64,000 nucleotides of DNA from Zygnema cylindricum (GCA_037447655.1 JBBHKE010001814.1:273547-337546), one strand, 5' to 3'; positions 19,960 to 32,563 are shown, numbered from the stretch's first letter. Notes: generated from the letters alone by a model not told the origin. Numbers and translations: made by a program.

Positions 19960-22869
19960 TACCCAAAAAACAATCGACTTCGCCGTCCAAATGCTACATG
20001 CCCTTGACTGCTAACACCAAATGAAAAAAAGTGTTGAGCGTAAGCCACGTCAAATCATTGAAGGGCAACACCCTCTTTCTCTCTATTTTGGCGAGTAGAA
20101 CGAAAAAATGACCTTTTTCAATAGCCCATTTTCGTCTCCTAATAGCGACGTTTGGGAGTCAGCAAAAATCTAACCAGGTGCTTATTTTTCTTTACAGGTC
20201 AAAGATAGTCAACAGATTGTCCGTCAAATCATAACAAAGTGTTACCAAATTCGTACGAATGTTTACGTCAATCGTGCATTTTAGAACAAGTTAACGTAGG
20301 GGCAAATGACACGGACCCTCTTATATTTTTTTTTCGCTTTTCTTGCCAGCGATTTTTCAAAAGCTTCGACCATGGCTTCCCGTTAGGGTTTTTTGTTTTT
20401 TTTTTTCGCGTATAAATTTGCAGTGCAGGTACTCTCAAGAAATTATTTTCGAAAACCTTTCTACCATTGGGCAAATCAACTCTATACATTCTCTCGTTTT
20501 TCCATAATCAGGTCTATCTGTTTCGGCCGATTTCATTTTTTCTCTTTTTGGCAATCTCTTTCTATCTCTTCCGCCAAATTTAGCTAGCGATATTCAGCTA
20601 CCATGATTTTTACATGTCTTGCCTTCTTTCGTCGAAATCAGCTCATTTCCCATCCTTAATCGGCCGCCTTCATTCATTTTTGACATTTTCTTCTAATTTT
20701 CCCACGTCAAATTTCACATGCCAGTAGTGAGCCGCATGGTTTTCCTAATACCTTTCTTTTGTTACCCGAGTAACCTTGTTTATTTCACTATTTTTAACCT
20801 ACTCAAGTCCACCAAGGAGAGCTTTTCATGCGAATTTTGCCCTTCCACCCAGTGCGCGAGAGCAGACATGCTCGCCATCCCCTGAACCATACTTTTATGG
20901 CCCCTCGGAAGCGGCGCGAGTTGCGCTCCCCCTCGCCATCTTCTTTGAATCACACCTAGTCACGTTTGACTACCTCAGATGAGAGCCATAATCCTCCATT
21001 GCCCATCTCCCAAAACATCACTCTCCCCCCCCCCCCCCCCCCCACTGTACAATTACCCCCACACACCATTTTCTCCATACCACACTATTTTGTCGTTTTG
21101 AGGAAAACGAAAGAAAAAAATCCTTACTTTGGCACATGCGGACATAGCCTAAGTGAAAAAGTTGTAACCTACTAGGGATAAAATTAAGTTTATATTAGAA
21201 GGTGTTCAAATAGGAATGTAACATCTTTGCTTTTTTTATTCATCATTCATCATTTTTAATTTAGATTTTTTACCGTTTCCGATGGAACACCTAAGCATGT
21301 TTACGAGTTGTACCTATGGAAATGACATTTTTGTTCTCCGTTACCGTTGTTAGATATGACACCGAAATGGACGTAAAAAACACACTTTCCGGTGCACTTT
21401 TTTGTTTCAGTGCAAAAGGACGTTTCCCTTTGAAACCGAGGGCCTCCGGTTTCTGTTTCTCAACGCGAAACGTTTTCCTGACGCAAAAAAATTTCTCGAT
21501 GCATAAAGTTTTGCCGACGCAAAATGTTTTACCGACGCAAAAATTTTTCTCGATGCACAAAGTTTTGCCGACGCAAAAAATTTTCTCGACGCAAAAACTT
21601 TTCTTGATGCATAAATTTTTGCCGACGCAAAAAGTGAGCGGTGAGCACCACTCGTCTCATAGCCTGTTTCCAGCGGAAAAAAATTCACTTCCGCAACAGA
21701 CGGGCGTTCGAATAATGTACCACTTTCTGAGCACCGACTTTATTGTTTTTAGAAGTTTCCCGGAAAACCGTACAAACGAACTTCCTCAAAATATTTGAGG
21801 ATATTGAAGTCGGGTTAAAGTTGCGTCTTTTTTTGAAACAGGCCAACGGTAACCCCAAAAAATGACATATCAAAAACAACACCCGAACGGCTATTTCATT
21901 GTAATTGCGCGAAAAAACCGCAGGACTTTGAACCACCGTCGTCGTCCTTCGAACATTCATTCTATTAGAAAGTTTGAAATTCTGCAGGTTTGTTTTCGCG
22001 CCTTCGTTTGATGACGTCAAAGCGTGTGACGTGTCATAGGACTCTTTCAATCGAGGTTACGTGCCAAAATTTTGTTGTAAAGAACACCCTTTTTCCAATG
22101 AGTTCTAGGAAAATCATCGGAATGGGCAAAAAGTTACAAATGCTTCGGTGGGAACAGGCTATCAGACAAGAAATCGGAGCTTACTTCTTGATTATGTACG
22201 GCCGTCGGCTTATACGCTAGAGAACCGAGAAGTTAGCTCCAATAAAGTAAGAGCACGTGGTGGGCGTCCGGACAAGAAGTCGGTGTTGTCCCCACACTTA
22301 GGGCCATGGTCCATCAGGCCTTTCTAGTAATCGATACAACGATACTGGCAATAATATTTGTATCACTTCTTCATCGCCAGCAAGGCACCTACTGCGTACG
22401 TGTTGCATTGCGATTGGAACCACGTAGGTTCCAGCTCAACCGGTCAGGAATATTAAAAGATTCGAAAATCATAAAATCTGAATGACGTATGTATGGACGA
22501 AACGCAGATTAAAATATTTAGCGGTGCTACGCGAATGTAATTCTTGTCATTTCGTTGTACCAACCGTTTCGAAATCCTTCTCAAAATGAAAATTTGTACT
22601 TTTATCGTTTGCCATTATGTTTTAAACGCAAAGTCCTTTCCACGATGGAAAAGACGCGTGAGAGAGATATCATTCGGCAAAGACTTCGTTGTGCCTTTCA
22701 AATCCGCCTTGTACGAAGGCACTTGGTTTTTGCCAATTGTGAGGTCGTTATCCCTCGTCCGCGGTGGATTACACCTTATTGTTTCCAAATGTACCAATAG
22801 ACACGTCTAGTGTGAGGGAAGTCTCTCTTCTAGGGGACAGTTGAGGAGACTGTCCAGACACTGGACAAA
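19960..22869. other. No recognisable gene; low-complexity, pyrimidine-rich interval
   Basis: I see no protein similarity in this 2.9-kb stretch on either strand. 20290-21000 is pyrimidine-rich with several poly-T runs. A poly-C run of about 21 bases lies near 21026-21045. A minisatellite is at 21470-21645. Short frames at 20776, 21316, 21990 and 22544 lack domain signatures or look like frames through repeats. It may be ordinary intergenic or promoter-like DNA between transposon insertions. Confidence 0.5.
21470..21645 (+). repeat. Degenerate minisatellite built on a GACGCAAAA core
   Basis: The motif (C/G)GACGCAAAA or CGATGCATAAA alternates with TTTT-containing spacers about every 20 bases, roughly eight times. 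The result is peptide-like repeats on both strands (LPTQKxF on plus, FASxKxF on minus) that should not be read as protein. Confidence 0.7.
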
Positions 22870-23864
22870 ACGAGCGTTTGCTTCAAAAACTGGTTAATAA
22901 CAAGGTAACAAAACAATCTCATCAAGATGAACCTCAAACTTATGGAGAGGCGAAGACTTGTCCAGAAAAGAAACCGGTGGAAGACAACCATCAATAAGGA
23001 GATGGCCTCAATTATGGAAGCCGATACTTGGGAGCTGGTAAATTGTCCACCTAACCGAAAACCAATCGGTTGTAAGTGGGTTTTCAAATTAAAACTAAAC
23101 CCAGATAACACAATCGAGCGCTATAAGGCGAGATTAGTGGCAAAGGGATTTACACAAAAGGAGGGAATTGACTACGAGGAAACCTTTGTCCCGATCGTCA
23201 GATTTCCCTTCGTCCGCGTACTTCTCAGTCAGGCAGCAGCGGAAGACATGGAAGTGCACCAGATGGATATCAAGACAGCTTTTTTGCATGGAGAATTGGA
23301 AGAGGAGATCTTCATGCGACAACCCGAAGGGTTTGTGGAGGAGGGAGAGGAGAGTAAGGTATGCCGGCTGATTAAATCTCTTTATGGTTTGAAACACGCG
23401 CCTCGAGTGTGGAGTAAGAAGCTTGATGAGTTTCTTACCGGTCTAGGATATATTCGGATCAACTCAGATCACTCAATCTATGTTTTCGAAGATGAGGAAG
23501 GTTTTATATTTATTGTAATTTATGTTGATGATTTACTTGTTTTAAGTAAATCAATGGAAAAAATTAATAAACTGAAAACTGATATCAAGGGGAGATTTGA
23601 AATGAAAGATATGGGGGAAGCAAAATATATTTTGGGAATTCAAGTAGAAAGAGACCGATAATGAAAGATTATAAGATTGACTCAAAAGGAAGCAATAGGG
23701 AACATGCTTGAAAAATTTCAGATGGATAAAGCTAATAGTTGTACAACTCCAATGGAGTTGAAGAAGGGAAGTGAGGGGAGTGAGGAAGAAGGAGTCATAT
23801 TCTTAGACGAGGAATTATCTCCTGAAGAAAAGAAGTTCATGCAGACTATTCTTTCAGGCAAGTA
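22870..23864 (+). pseudogene. Copia A reverse transcriptase (well preserved, 5' truncated element)
   Basis: The plus strand begins inside the integrase-RT linker (VNNKVTK..., EPQTYGE region, shifted near 22945) and then gives a nearly complete [22 protein letters not shown], the [20 protein letters not shown] block, SLYGLKHAPRVW, and the catalytic YVDD at 23521-23532. Two adjacent stop codons (23659-23664) interrupt it just after VERDR, then LTQKEAIGNMLEKFQMDKAN continues in the same frame to 23865. Everything upstream of the linker (gag, protease, integrase, 5' LTR) is missing. This is the cleanest RT in the window; apart from the stops the catalytic residues are intact. Confidence 0.88.
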
Positions 23865-24528
23865 GTGGGAAGTCTAATATATTTTATGAATTGTACCCGG
23901 CCAAATTTAGCTGCAGATGTAGGAGTGTTGAGTAAAAGTCTAAATGCTCCCAGTAAGAGAGATTCGGAGGCAGCTAAGAGAGTCCTTAGATATTTGATAG
24001 GAACTAGGGATCTATGGTTGCATTTGGGTGGGGAGAATAGTGACATCACTACTTGGAGTGATGCCGCTTATGGTGATGCTCCGATGAGGAGATGCACTTC
24101 TGGATATGAATTATATGTGGGTGATGGGGCTTGCTGTTGGAGTAGCAAACAGCAAAAAGTTATTGCTCAGTCCACCATGGAGGCTGAGTATATGGCCTCT
24201 TGCTCTGCTGTAAAAGAATTGATGTGGGTCAAGTCTTTGCTTGATGAGCTTGGTCACCTTAAGAGTGGTGTGCATAATTTTTTTTGTGATAATCAGGCAG
24301 CAATCGCTGTTTCTTCCAATCCTAAACATCATTTTAAAGCTAAACACATGGACATTACACTCAACTTTGTTAGAGAGAAAGTAGAAAACAAAATAATAAG
24401 TTTAGAGTACCGACAAGATAGTGAGATGGTAGCAGATATGATGACCAAACTTGTGCATTCCCCTAAGCTAATTTTCTGCAGGGAGAAGTGTGGTATGATA
24501 TTAAAGAGTGACTAGAAAATAAGGGGAG
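23865..24528 (+). pseudogene. Copia A RNase H and polypurine tract
   Basis: A frame of 216 residues follows the RT after a one-frame shift at about 23860. It carries CTRPNLAADVGVLSKSLN, the RNase H Asp in TTWSDAAYGD, the Glu in STMEAEYMASC, the Asp in FFCDNQAAIAV, and the C-terminal MVADMMTK. RNase H degrades the RNA template during cDNA synthesis. It ends at 24515 (SD then stop), followed by TAGAAAATAAGGGGAG (24513-24528), the polypurine tract, immediately before the LTR. Confidence 0.87.
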
Positions 24529-25592
24529 TGTAGAAAATAATGGTCTGTTTAAAGTATTTTCTAGGTCTTAGTAGAAATATAGGAAAAAGCCGAGGCTGTC
24601 TACCTCTAACTTCTCTCTCCAACTTCTCAAACTTGTCGTAGTCACTCAAAAATTGGAGAGGAAGCTAAAGCCATGGCTACCTAGGCTATCCAGAGGTTTA
24701 CGTGAAATATTTATATTAGTTTATTTACCGTTAGAGGTTTTTTTACTAAAAGGATATGTGCTGCCCCTAGAATTTCATCGTAGTACATGCCAAACACTAA
24801 GCAACCAATAGAAGGTAGCCTTATCCGTAAGCTCTAGTGTTATGCTCTATTGGGTTTGATGTTTAGTTATATATTACCAAGTAGGATAATTCATTTAACT
24901 GGAACTATTTACGGTATACATAGATTTAGTAATGTAAAAGTACGGATTGTGGTACGGATAAAGAAACGAATATCGCGCATTTGTTTCTTTAGCGAAACGA
25001 ATACCGCGCAGGTATTTATTACGACTACGATTAAATGTGAATTTAATCGGACGGCCGGAATGAACGCCGAGATCGCAGAAGAGGATTTCGGCGGTTTGTG
25101 GTCATCGCCATATCGGATGACATGTGGCGGAATAACATTGGATCGCGGCATCTCCGAGGATTAAGGGAGCAAATCCGGATATACAACGTGTCGACATTTA
25201 GGCCATGTCGTACAATGTCCGTACAAAAAGTACACCGGCAGTTGTAATTTTGTGTACGGAAGTGGAATATGATTGGCTCCGTACATCAGTAGATAGAGTC
25301 TGTGAGAGAGATAGGACTTAGAAAAATTAGGAGATAGGACCCTCTCTCCCAGAGAGCTTCTGTACAAAAGGTCAACTTTGACCCTCCATAACTTACTGCT
25401 CAGGGGAGCAAATTCAGAGATTCTTTTTGCTATCGACTCAGGGGAGTCTTGCTTTCACAAGGGTGAAGTTGGTCAGAGTCTTGTCTGCCAAGGTGGCATT
25501 TGTTCTTGCTGAAACACAAAGGGGTCAAGGTTATCTTAGAGGCTTCTTAGAAGCTGTCTACTCTGAGAACTTATGGATGTCTCAGAGTTTCA
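24529..25592 (+). mobile_element. 3' LTR of the 5'-truncated plus-strand copia A
   Basis: 1,064 bp, TGTAGAAAATAATGG to ...CAGAGTTTCA, directly after the polypurine tract. Hairpin at 25219-25259. The ABRE-like box has mutated to GACATGTGGC near 25120. The right flank is the linker of another copia pol, so this element had inserted into an older copy. Confidence 0.85.
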
Positions 25593-26122
25593 TAGATCAA
25601 ATCTAGAAAGACTCAACCCTAGAAACCCGAGTATAAACTCCAACCGAAGCGGAAGACGTGGTGAAAATACACTTGGAATCGAGGGATAGGGGAGAAGTCG
25701 AAGTTGTTCCGAAGAATATGCGAAAACCATCTATTTTGGCAACAAAGTTTGAGGGAGGTAGAAGAAGTAGCAAAAGAATTCAAGAGAGAGAAGTTAACAA
25801 CAAGGTAACCAAACTTTCTCACTCCGATAAACCTCAAACTTATATTGAGGCAATGAGCTGTTCTGAGAGGAACCGGTGGAAGACAATCATTAATGAAGAG
25901 ATGGCTTCAATTTGGCGGCCAATACGTGGGAATTGGTGGACTCCCCTCCTAACAAAAGCGAATCGGGTGTCAGTGGGTATTTAAATTAAAACTCAACCCG
26001 GATAACACCATTTAGCGCTACAAGGCTCGGTAAATGGCAAAAAGATTTACCCAGAAAGAGGGAATTGACTTTGAGGAGATATTTTCCATGGTCTTCAGGT
26101 TTCCCTCCGTCGTGATACTTCT
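25593..26122 (+). pseudogene. Copia A linker and RT N-terminus fragment
   Basis: The plus strand reads an integrase-RT linker (VKIHLESRDRGEVEVV, GGRRSSKRIQE, NNKVTKLSHSDKPQTY) followed by the RT start (ERNRWKTIINEEMASI, then broken frames and [11 protein letters not shown]). It is interrupted on both sides by LTRs of other copies, at 25592 and 26123. It is the older element into which the neighbours inserted. Confidence 0.8.
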
Positions 26123-27139
26123 TGTAACTCTGAGACCTCCATTGGTCCTTAGAGTGGGCAACTTACAAGAAGCCTGTACGATAGCCCCTATCCCTTTCTG
26201 TTTGACTAAGACTCACCGTCAACGTGATAGGCCCCAAACTGGACCAACTTCACCCTTGTGAACAGCAGGCTCCTGTGAGTTTACAGCAAGAAAAATCTCT
26301 GAATTTGCTCCCCTAAGCAATAAGTTACGAATGGTCAAAAATGAACTTTTGTATAGGAGCTCTCTCACAAAGAGGCGTCTATCTAAGATTTGCCTAATTC
26401 CTAAACCCCTCTCTAAACCCGCTACTACAATAGTACGACACCAATGAGATCAGCGTAATGTACAGAAAGGTATAGGTGCCGGTGTACTTTGTGTACGACC
26501 ATTGTACAACATGGCTATAATGTGGACGCTTGTCATATCTTGACTTGCTTTTATATTCTCCGAAGTTTCCTCTATCCAATGTGATGCTGCCATGTGTCAA
26601 CCAGTGTGTCTGCGTCCATAAACCGCCAAAGCGTCCATTCCACAATCTAGACACTCACCATGGACGCCCGCTTTATATCGGCTTTTAATATACGCCGTTG
26701 AAATAAATATTCGCAATATTTGTTCAATGTGACACTTAAAGTACAACGGTCTCTATGTATTTAAGTTTGTTATAGAAGTTAAATGAAATATCCTACATGC
26801 ATATGTTTAAATAACTATCAAACCCTTTACATTTTTGCACTCGTCTTAGACTATAGGACAACGCTATCGGCTACCGGCTACTTTGACGGATAGTTGGTAC
26901 CACGATCAAATCCTGGTTCTGGCAGCCTTTTTGATAAGGTTGGCTTGACATGCTTCCTATCTCATAGAGTGGTTTGCTTAAATAGCCATGGCTCAAACTC
27001 CCTCTCTAGTCTTTAGTGACTACGACAAGTGTGGGGACCGGAGAGAGGAGTTGAAGATTGGCTCCCTCAGCTTGCTTTCTGTCTTTTTATTTTTATGATT
27101 TTTGACCTAAAAAAATTCTAAAAATCACTAATTACTGCA
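26123..27139 (-). mobile_element. 3' LTR of minus-strand copia element H
   Basis: 1,017 bp from TGTAACTCTGAGACC to ...TACTGCA, followed by CTCCCCTTATATTCTAG (complement of a polypurine tract). Hairpin at 26460-26495. The antisense B-box-like GATCAAATCC is at 26904-26913. Confidence 0.8.
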
Positions 27140-28682
27140 CTCCCCTTATATTCTAGTCACTTTTTCTTTAGAGGCCACACTTCTCTTTGCAAAAAAATAA
27201 TTTAGGAGAGGGGACAGGTTTAGTAATCATATCTGCTACCATTTCACTATCTAATCTATATTCTAAAATTATTATTTTGTTCTCTACCTTTTCTCTAACA
27301 AAGCTTAGTCTAATGTCCATGTGTTTGGCTTTAAAATGATGTTTGGTATTGGCAGCAATAGGAATTGGTGCCCGATTATCACAAAAAAATTTGTGCACAC
27401 CACACTTAAGGTGACCAAGCTCACCAAGCAAAAACTTAACCCACATCAATTCTTTTACAGCAGATCAAGAGGCCATATACTGAACCTCCATAGTGGACTG
27501 AGCAATAACCTTTTGCTATTTAGTACTTTAGCAGCAAGCCCCATCACCCACATAGAATACACATCCAGAAGTACATCTCCTCATTGAATTATCCCCATAA
27601 CAGGCATCACTCCAAGTAGTGATGTCAATATTACCCCCACCCAAATACAACCATAGATCCCTAGTCCTTATCAAATATGTAAAGACTCTCTTAGCTGCCC
27701 CCCAATCTTTCTTAGTGGGAGCTTTTAGACTTATACTAAGCACTCCTACACTTGCACCTAAATTCGATCGGGTACAATTCATAAAATAGATTAGGCTTCC
27801 CACTACTTCCCTGTAAGGAATATTCTGCATGAACTTCTGTTGTTCATGACATAATTCCTCGTCTAATATCATGACTCCTTCCACACTCCCCTCACTTCCT
27901 TTCTTTAACTCCATTGGAGTTGTAGAACTATTAACCTTATCTATCTAAAACTTTTCCAACTTGTTCCCGATTGCTTCTTTTTGAGTTAATCTTATAATCT
28001 TTCTTTCTAAGACTTTTTCTACTTGAACAAAATATATCTTGCCTCCCCCATATCCTTCATATGAAATCTTCCCTTAAGATCGGTTTTCAGTTTATTAATT
28101 TTGTCTATTGATTTACTTAGAACAAGCAAATCATCAACATAAATTGCAATAAAAATAACACCTTACTCAACTTCAAAAACATATATTAGTGATCTGAGTT
28201 GATTGAGATATATCCCATATTGGTAAGAAACTCATCAAGCTTCCTATTCCACTGCCGAGGCGCCTGTTTCAAACTATAAAGAGATTTAATCAGTCGGCAT
28301 AACTTACTCTCTTCTCCTTGCTCCACAAATTTTTCGGGTTGTCGCATGAAGATCTCAGTTTCTAATTCTCCATGCAGAAAGGTTATCTTGATGTCCATCT
28401 AGTGCACCTCCATATCTTCAGCTGCTGGTAGACTAAAAAGTATGCGGACGGAGGGAAATCTGATGACCGGGGCAAAGGTTTTCTTGTAGTTGATTCTCTC
28501 TTTTTGTGTAAATCCTTTTGCCACTAATCGTGCCTTGTAGGGCTCAATGGTGTTATCAGGGTTCAATTTTAATTTGAACACCCACTTAAAACCGATTTGT
28601 TTTTGGTTAGGTGGACAATCCACCAACTCCCACACCCTGGAATACCTAGACCAATCATCGATGATAGTCATCATAAATCTTT
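27140..28682 (-). pseudogene. Copia H RNase H and RT with an integrase-to-RT deletion
   Basis: Minus-strand RNase H is in two frames (27168-27449 with FFCDNRAPI and MVADMITKP; 27528-27914 with CTRSNLGASVGVLS). RT follows in 27920-28398 (MDIKITFLHGELETEIFMRQ, YSLKQAPRQW) and 28399-28640 ([26 protein letters not shown]). YVDD is readable near 28130 in broken frame. At about 28640 the RT start (WELVDCPPNQ) is fused directly to the beginning of integrase (MMTIIDDWSRYSRV). The rest of integrase and the linker were lost; the junction shares only a residue or two. Confidence 0.83.
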
Positions 28683-28864
28683 TGGAATTCAGTGTCCTCC
28701 ATTGGACAACAGAATATAGTAAGCCTCTAGAGAGTATTTAACTAACACACTTCAAGCCACAACCTCTGCTATCCAGGAAGGTAAAATGACAGTTTGACTA
28801 CACACCTATGTAGCTTGGACTCCCCTGAGTTCGTAGCAAAAAAGAATCATTGAAAACGGCCAAC
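28683..28864 (-). mobile_element. LTR B fragment between two pol pieces
   Basis: 182 bp matching 7680-7850 and 31815-31985 of LTR B (TGTCCTCCATTGGAC, CTTCAAGCCACAACC). Neither LTR end is complete on the right. It joins the integrase start of element H to the RT N-terminus of the next element, so it marks a rearrangement rather than a clean insertion. Confidence 0.75.
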
Positions 28865-29992
28865 CAAATAGGTCTCCTCATAGTCAATCCCCTCCTTTTG
28901 GGTGAACCCCTTTGCTACTAATCGAGCCTTATATCTCTCAATGGTATTATCTGGGTTCAGTTTTAGTTTAAATACCCATTTACACCTAATAGGTTTTCTG
29001 TCTGGAGGACAATCCGCTAGTTCCCAAGTATTTGCTTCCATGATGGAGGCCATCTCATCATTTATGGCTCTAATCTATTTTTCTTTCTCCGGACTATTTA
29101 CCGCCTCCGAGTAAGAATAAGCCTTATCTGGGTGAGATAGCTTAGTTATCTTATCAGCGGCATGTTTTTCTTGTATCCTTTTGCTGCTCCTTCTCCCTCC
29201 GTCAAAATCCGAAGCTCGAATGGATGGAAGTCTTAAATTTCTCCTTGCTGTCTCATCGGCTCCCCTATCCACGAAAACCGCAACTGGTCCCGCTTCTTCT
29301 ATCTCCTCGAGGTCCATATGAGTATGTGAGGTTTCCGGCGAGTCTTCTGTATCTCGGATCTCCCTTGAATCTGCAATCACGGTTTCACTCATGTCCCTTT
29401 CGGGAATGAACGAGTTCTCCTCACTTTCGGACTCGAATCTGATTTTTATCTTCTTTGTATATTTGAAGGGATCAAATGACTTTCCTTCATCTATGACAAC
29501 TAGGTGTTTGACCAAGATGATATCCTTCTTTGCTAAGTCATAGACTCTATACCCCTTAACATCCTCATCATATCCCACAAAGTATCCAAGTTTTCCTTTA
29601 GCATCTAGTTTCCAGTTTTTCCTATCCGTGTCAAGACTGTAAACTTGGCTACCGAACACTTTAAGGTGTGAAATATTTGGTTTCCTTCCAACCCATCTCT
29701 CATAAGGTGTCACTCCCTTTACAATTGAGGTAAGGACTCTATTCTTAATGTAGTTGGCAGAGTTCATTGCCTCTGCCCAAAATCTCTTTCCTTTTTTCTT
29801 GTTGGCCAACATATTGCATGCACTATCTCCTACTGTTCGATTCAACCTCTCACCTACCCCATTTTGTTCCGGGTTATATGGTACAATTTTTTGGTGCTGT
29901 ACCCCCTCATCTCGCACATATTCCTCAAACTGGTTAGAGGTATATTCCCCCTTATTATCACTCCTTATCCTCTTAATGGGGGTTTCATGCAA
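28865..29992 (-). pseudogene. Copia B2 integrase, linker and RT start
   Basis: The 305-residue frame 29075-29992 gives most of an integrase: the Asp in IRSDNKGEY, the catalytic Glu in NGVGERLNR, KRFWAEAMNSANYIKNR, and the C-terminal GYDEDVKGYRVYDLAKKD. The acidic linker follows (DTEDSPETSHTHMDLEE, GGRRSSKRIQEKHAADK). 28865-29053 continues into RT ([24 protein letters not shown]) and stops at the LTR fragment. Two of the three catalytic residues are in this frame; the first Asp is in the next segment. It is among the best preserved integrases here. Confidence 0.87.
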
Positions 29993-30955
29993 CTTCTCAC
30001 TCCATGCTTTATATTATTTGAAGTAAGTTGATGCTTCAAACTTTATTTTTAGAAAGTATACTCTAGGGTATCTAGACAAGTCATCAGTTATCGTCATCAT
30101 AAACCTTTTTCCTCCAACCGAAGGTACTTTTGTAGGTCCCCAAATATATGTGTGGACCAAATCTAATACTTTCTCACCTCTATATGTGGCGGCTTTGGGA
30201 AAGGGAAGTTTTTGAGCCTCACCTTGAGCACGGCCACTACAATCATCCATCATTTCATTATCCCCAAACTGAACGCCTTCTACTACCCCAAGCTTTTTCA
30301 TTTCCCTCAACCTATCAAAATGTACATGCCCCAACCGCTTATGCCAAATCATCAACTTAGGAACACCAACATAGTAAGCATTCTTCTTTTCATTACTCAG
30401 GTTAAGCCTAAACATTCCTTGGCTACCCTTATCTGCCGTGAAGTAAAGTTCATCCCCATACTTAGCTGTAAAGACTCCCTTTCTAGTGAAGGTATCAAAC
30501 TCTTATTCATCTAACACAGACGTGGAGACAAGATTTTTACTCAGCTGATGAATGTAAAGTACATTTTAGAATGTAAGTATAAAAGTCTTACCCTCCACTA
30601 AGACTTTCAAATCTACTGATCCCACTAGATCTGTAATAACCACTCTCCCATCCCCATACTCTATCTCTACAGTATGGATATTTCTTACCTAAGTGAAGAG
30701 TTCTTTATCATGACACATATGCATCGATGCACCTGAGTCACTGATCCATCCTTCCTGTGGAGCTTCCCGAATTGCTCCAAAGGCATATTTCTGTCTCCGA
30801 GGGATCTCCTTCTCCTCCAGATTCTCGTCCAGAAGAAGCTCCCCATCCTCCTCAGAAGACTCATCCTCGTTTTCTCCTGTCACTTTTGTAACCACAAGTG
30901 CCTTTTTCTTCCCTCCGGAAAAACCCCCTCTACGGTTCTCTTGGAGCCTCAGCTC
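29993..30955 (-). pseudogene. Copia B2 protease, GAG_pre-integrase and integrase start
   Basis: 30014-30415 holds the zinc-binding HHCC module (IWHKRLGHVHFDRL, CSGRAQGEAQKL, where the first Cys pair is intact in part and G-C is changed to G-R) and the integrase start (VLDLVHTYIWGP, first catalytic Asp replaced by Tyr). 30689-30895 holds the protease entry WISDSGASMHMC with the DSGAS triad intact. Between them are stop codons near 30500 and 30560. Confidence 0.82.
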
Positions 30956-31821
30956 CTACAGCTTCACACAATCTGCGATGAAGTGTTTCGGCTTTTTGCA
31001 AAAATGACAAAGACCCTTTTGGGGCCTCGGTCCTCCAAAATGATCTCTTTCCCTTTTGTACGGTTTCTTTGGGTCCTTCCCCCATCGGTCCCCTGCTGCA
31101 GCTAGAGCTTGAATGCTCTTTCTTCCTCTCTTAATCTCCATTGTGTTTTCCTGCAGAAGTATCATCTTGACCACTGAGTTCCATTATCATCAACTTTCAG
31201 GCATTTCCTGTACTTGGTACACTATGTTCTCGTACTCATCCGGTAACTTTATGATAAGGGTGGTAACTTTCATTTTCGTTGTACTTGTCCACCCGGCACT
31301 TTCCATCTCCATATACAAACAAGGAAGATCATTACAGTAATCTAACATCTTTCCTCCTTTGTAAGTGTAACTCACTAGCTTTTGCTCAGCCAACTAGAGC
31401 TCGCGAATAGTTCCTGCTTTATAAATCTCCACCAAACTCACCCACAACTCCTCGGCCTTGTAAATGTGAAGATGAGGAGTGGCCAAAGCTTGAGTGAGGT
31501 GCCTTAGAATGAAGTTATTGGCAGCGATGTTTACATCCTCCCACATTTGATTATCGTTCCCCGCGGTGTTCACGGTCGCCGCTCCCGAACTGTGGCAATA
31601 GGAGTGAGGGGTGTCTCCTTCCCTTTCCCCTTTTCGGACACATTGCTGTCCCCATCATCTGCCTCTTTTGCTGAGGCAGCCGTTGCTGCAGGAAACGTTA
31701 CTCCGTATCGTTTTTCGCACAAATCTCCCATCATCACGGCTTCCCAATAGATGAACCCAAATCTATTGAAGGTGGGCACCCTAGAGGGTGGGCCCATAAC
31801 GTGCAATTTTGTGTCATCCAT
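30956..31821 (-). pseudogene. Copia B2 gag with zinc knuckle
   Basis: The frame starts inside the LTR at 31821 (MDDTKLHVMGPPSRVP), crosses the PBS and runs to 31570. Further gag pieces are at 31190-31393 (QKLVSYTYKGGKMLDYCNDL, LPDEYENIVYQVQEM) and 30956-31174, which includes the zinc knuckle CHFCKKPKHFIADC. Stops or shifts separate the three pieces. Copia gag order and spacing are normal. Confidence 0.84.
31787..31801 (-). other. Primer-binding site, half-tRNA-iMet type (B2)
   Basis: CGTTATGGGCCCACC on the minus strand, directly after the LTR end ...AATTGCA. Fourteen of 15 bases match the tRNA-iMet anticodon arm complement. Confidence 0.8.
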
Positions 31822-32098
31822 TGGACAACAGAATACATGAAGCCTCTAGATAGTATTTAACTAACCCACTTCAAGCCACAACCTCTACTGTCCAGGAAGG
31901 AAAAATGATAGTTTGACTGCACCCCTATATAGCGTGGACTCCCTTGAGTCTGTAGCAAAAAGAATCTCTGAAAACAGCCAACCAGCCGATAAGTTATGAG
32001 GCAGTAAAAATGCCAATTTGTACAAACTATCAAAGGGAGAGGTGACTACCTACCAAAATTTTCTAAGTCGTGATTCCCTCTAATAACTTCTAATAACA
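31802..32098 (-). mobile_element. 5' LTR of copia B2, truncated
   Basis: The first 297 bp match 7664-7960 of the full LTR B with scattered differences, then the match is lost near 32075-32098, where protease-region sequence of another copy begins. No polypurine or CA end is present. Confidence 0.78.
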
Positions 32099-32563
32099 TT
32101 CTCCCTTATAGGTGGCTGTTTTACGAAAGGGTAATCTATGCGCTTTACCTTGAGCACATCCACTACAATCACTTATATTATCACTCTCAATGAACTGAAT
32201 CCCTTCCACCACTCCCATCTTTTTCATCTTTCTTAACTTATGTAGATTCACATGCCCAAACATCTTATGCCATATCATAATATCATGAACACCAGCATAA
32301 TAAAGTTTCTTCGTTTCATTACTTAAAATCAGCCTAAACATCCCATGGCTACCTTTCTCACCAATGAAATAGACATCCTCCTCAAAACTAGCAGTAAAGA
32401 CTCCTTCCCTAGTGCAGCAAAAAAAACATTTATCATCTAATACAGATGTAGAGATAAGGTTTTTGTTCAACTCCGGAATAAACAATACATCGGAGAATGT
32501 TACTATGGATGTCTTTCCTTCTACTAACACTTTTAGATCTACCGATCCTATAAGAGTAGTGGT
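32099..32563 (-). pseudogene. A-type protease/GAG_pre-integrase fragment
   Basis: The minus strand encodes TTTLIGSVDLKVLVEGKTS, FSDVLFIPELNKNLIS, the HHCC entry (MIWHKMFGHVNLHKL, CSGCAQGKAHRL) and the first residues towards integrase. It is very similar to 36230-36730 of the adjoining full-length element but is a separate copy. It is bounded by LTR B on the left and LTR A at 32564 on the right, so it is probably part of an older element hit by the LTR A element. Confidence 0.8.

Noticed and set aside
21291-21798. Repeat proteins with LPTQKFFSMHK or FASAKLCASRK units
   Set aside because: They are minisatellite translations present on both strands.
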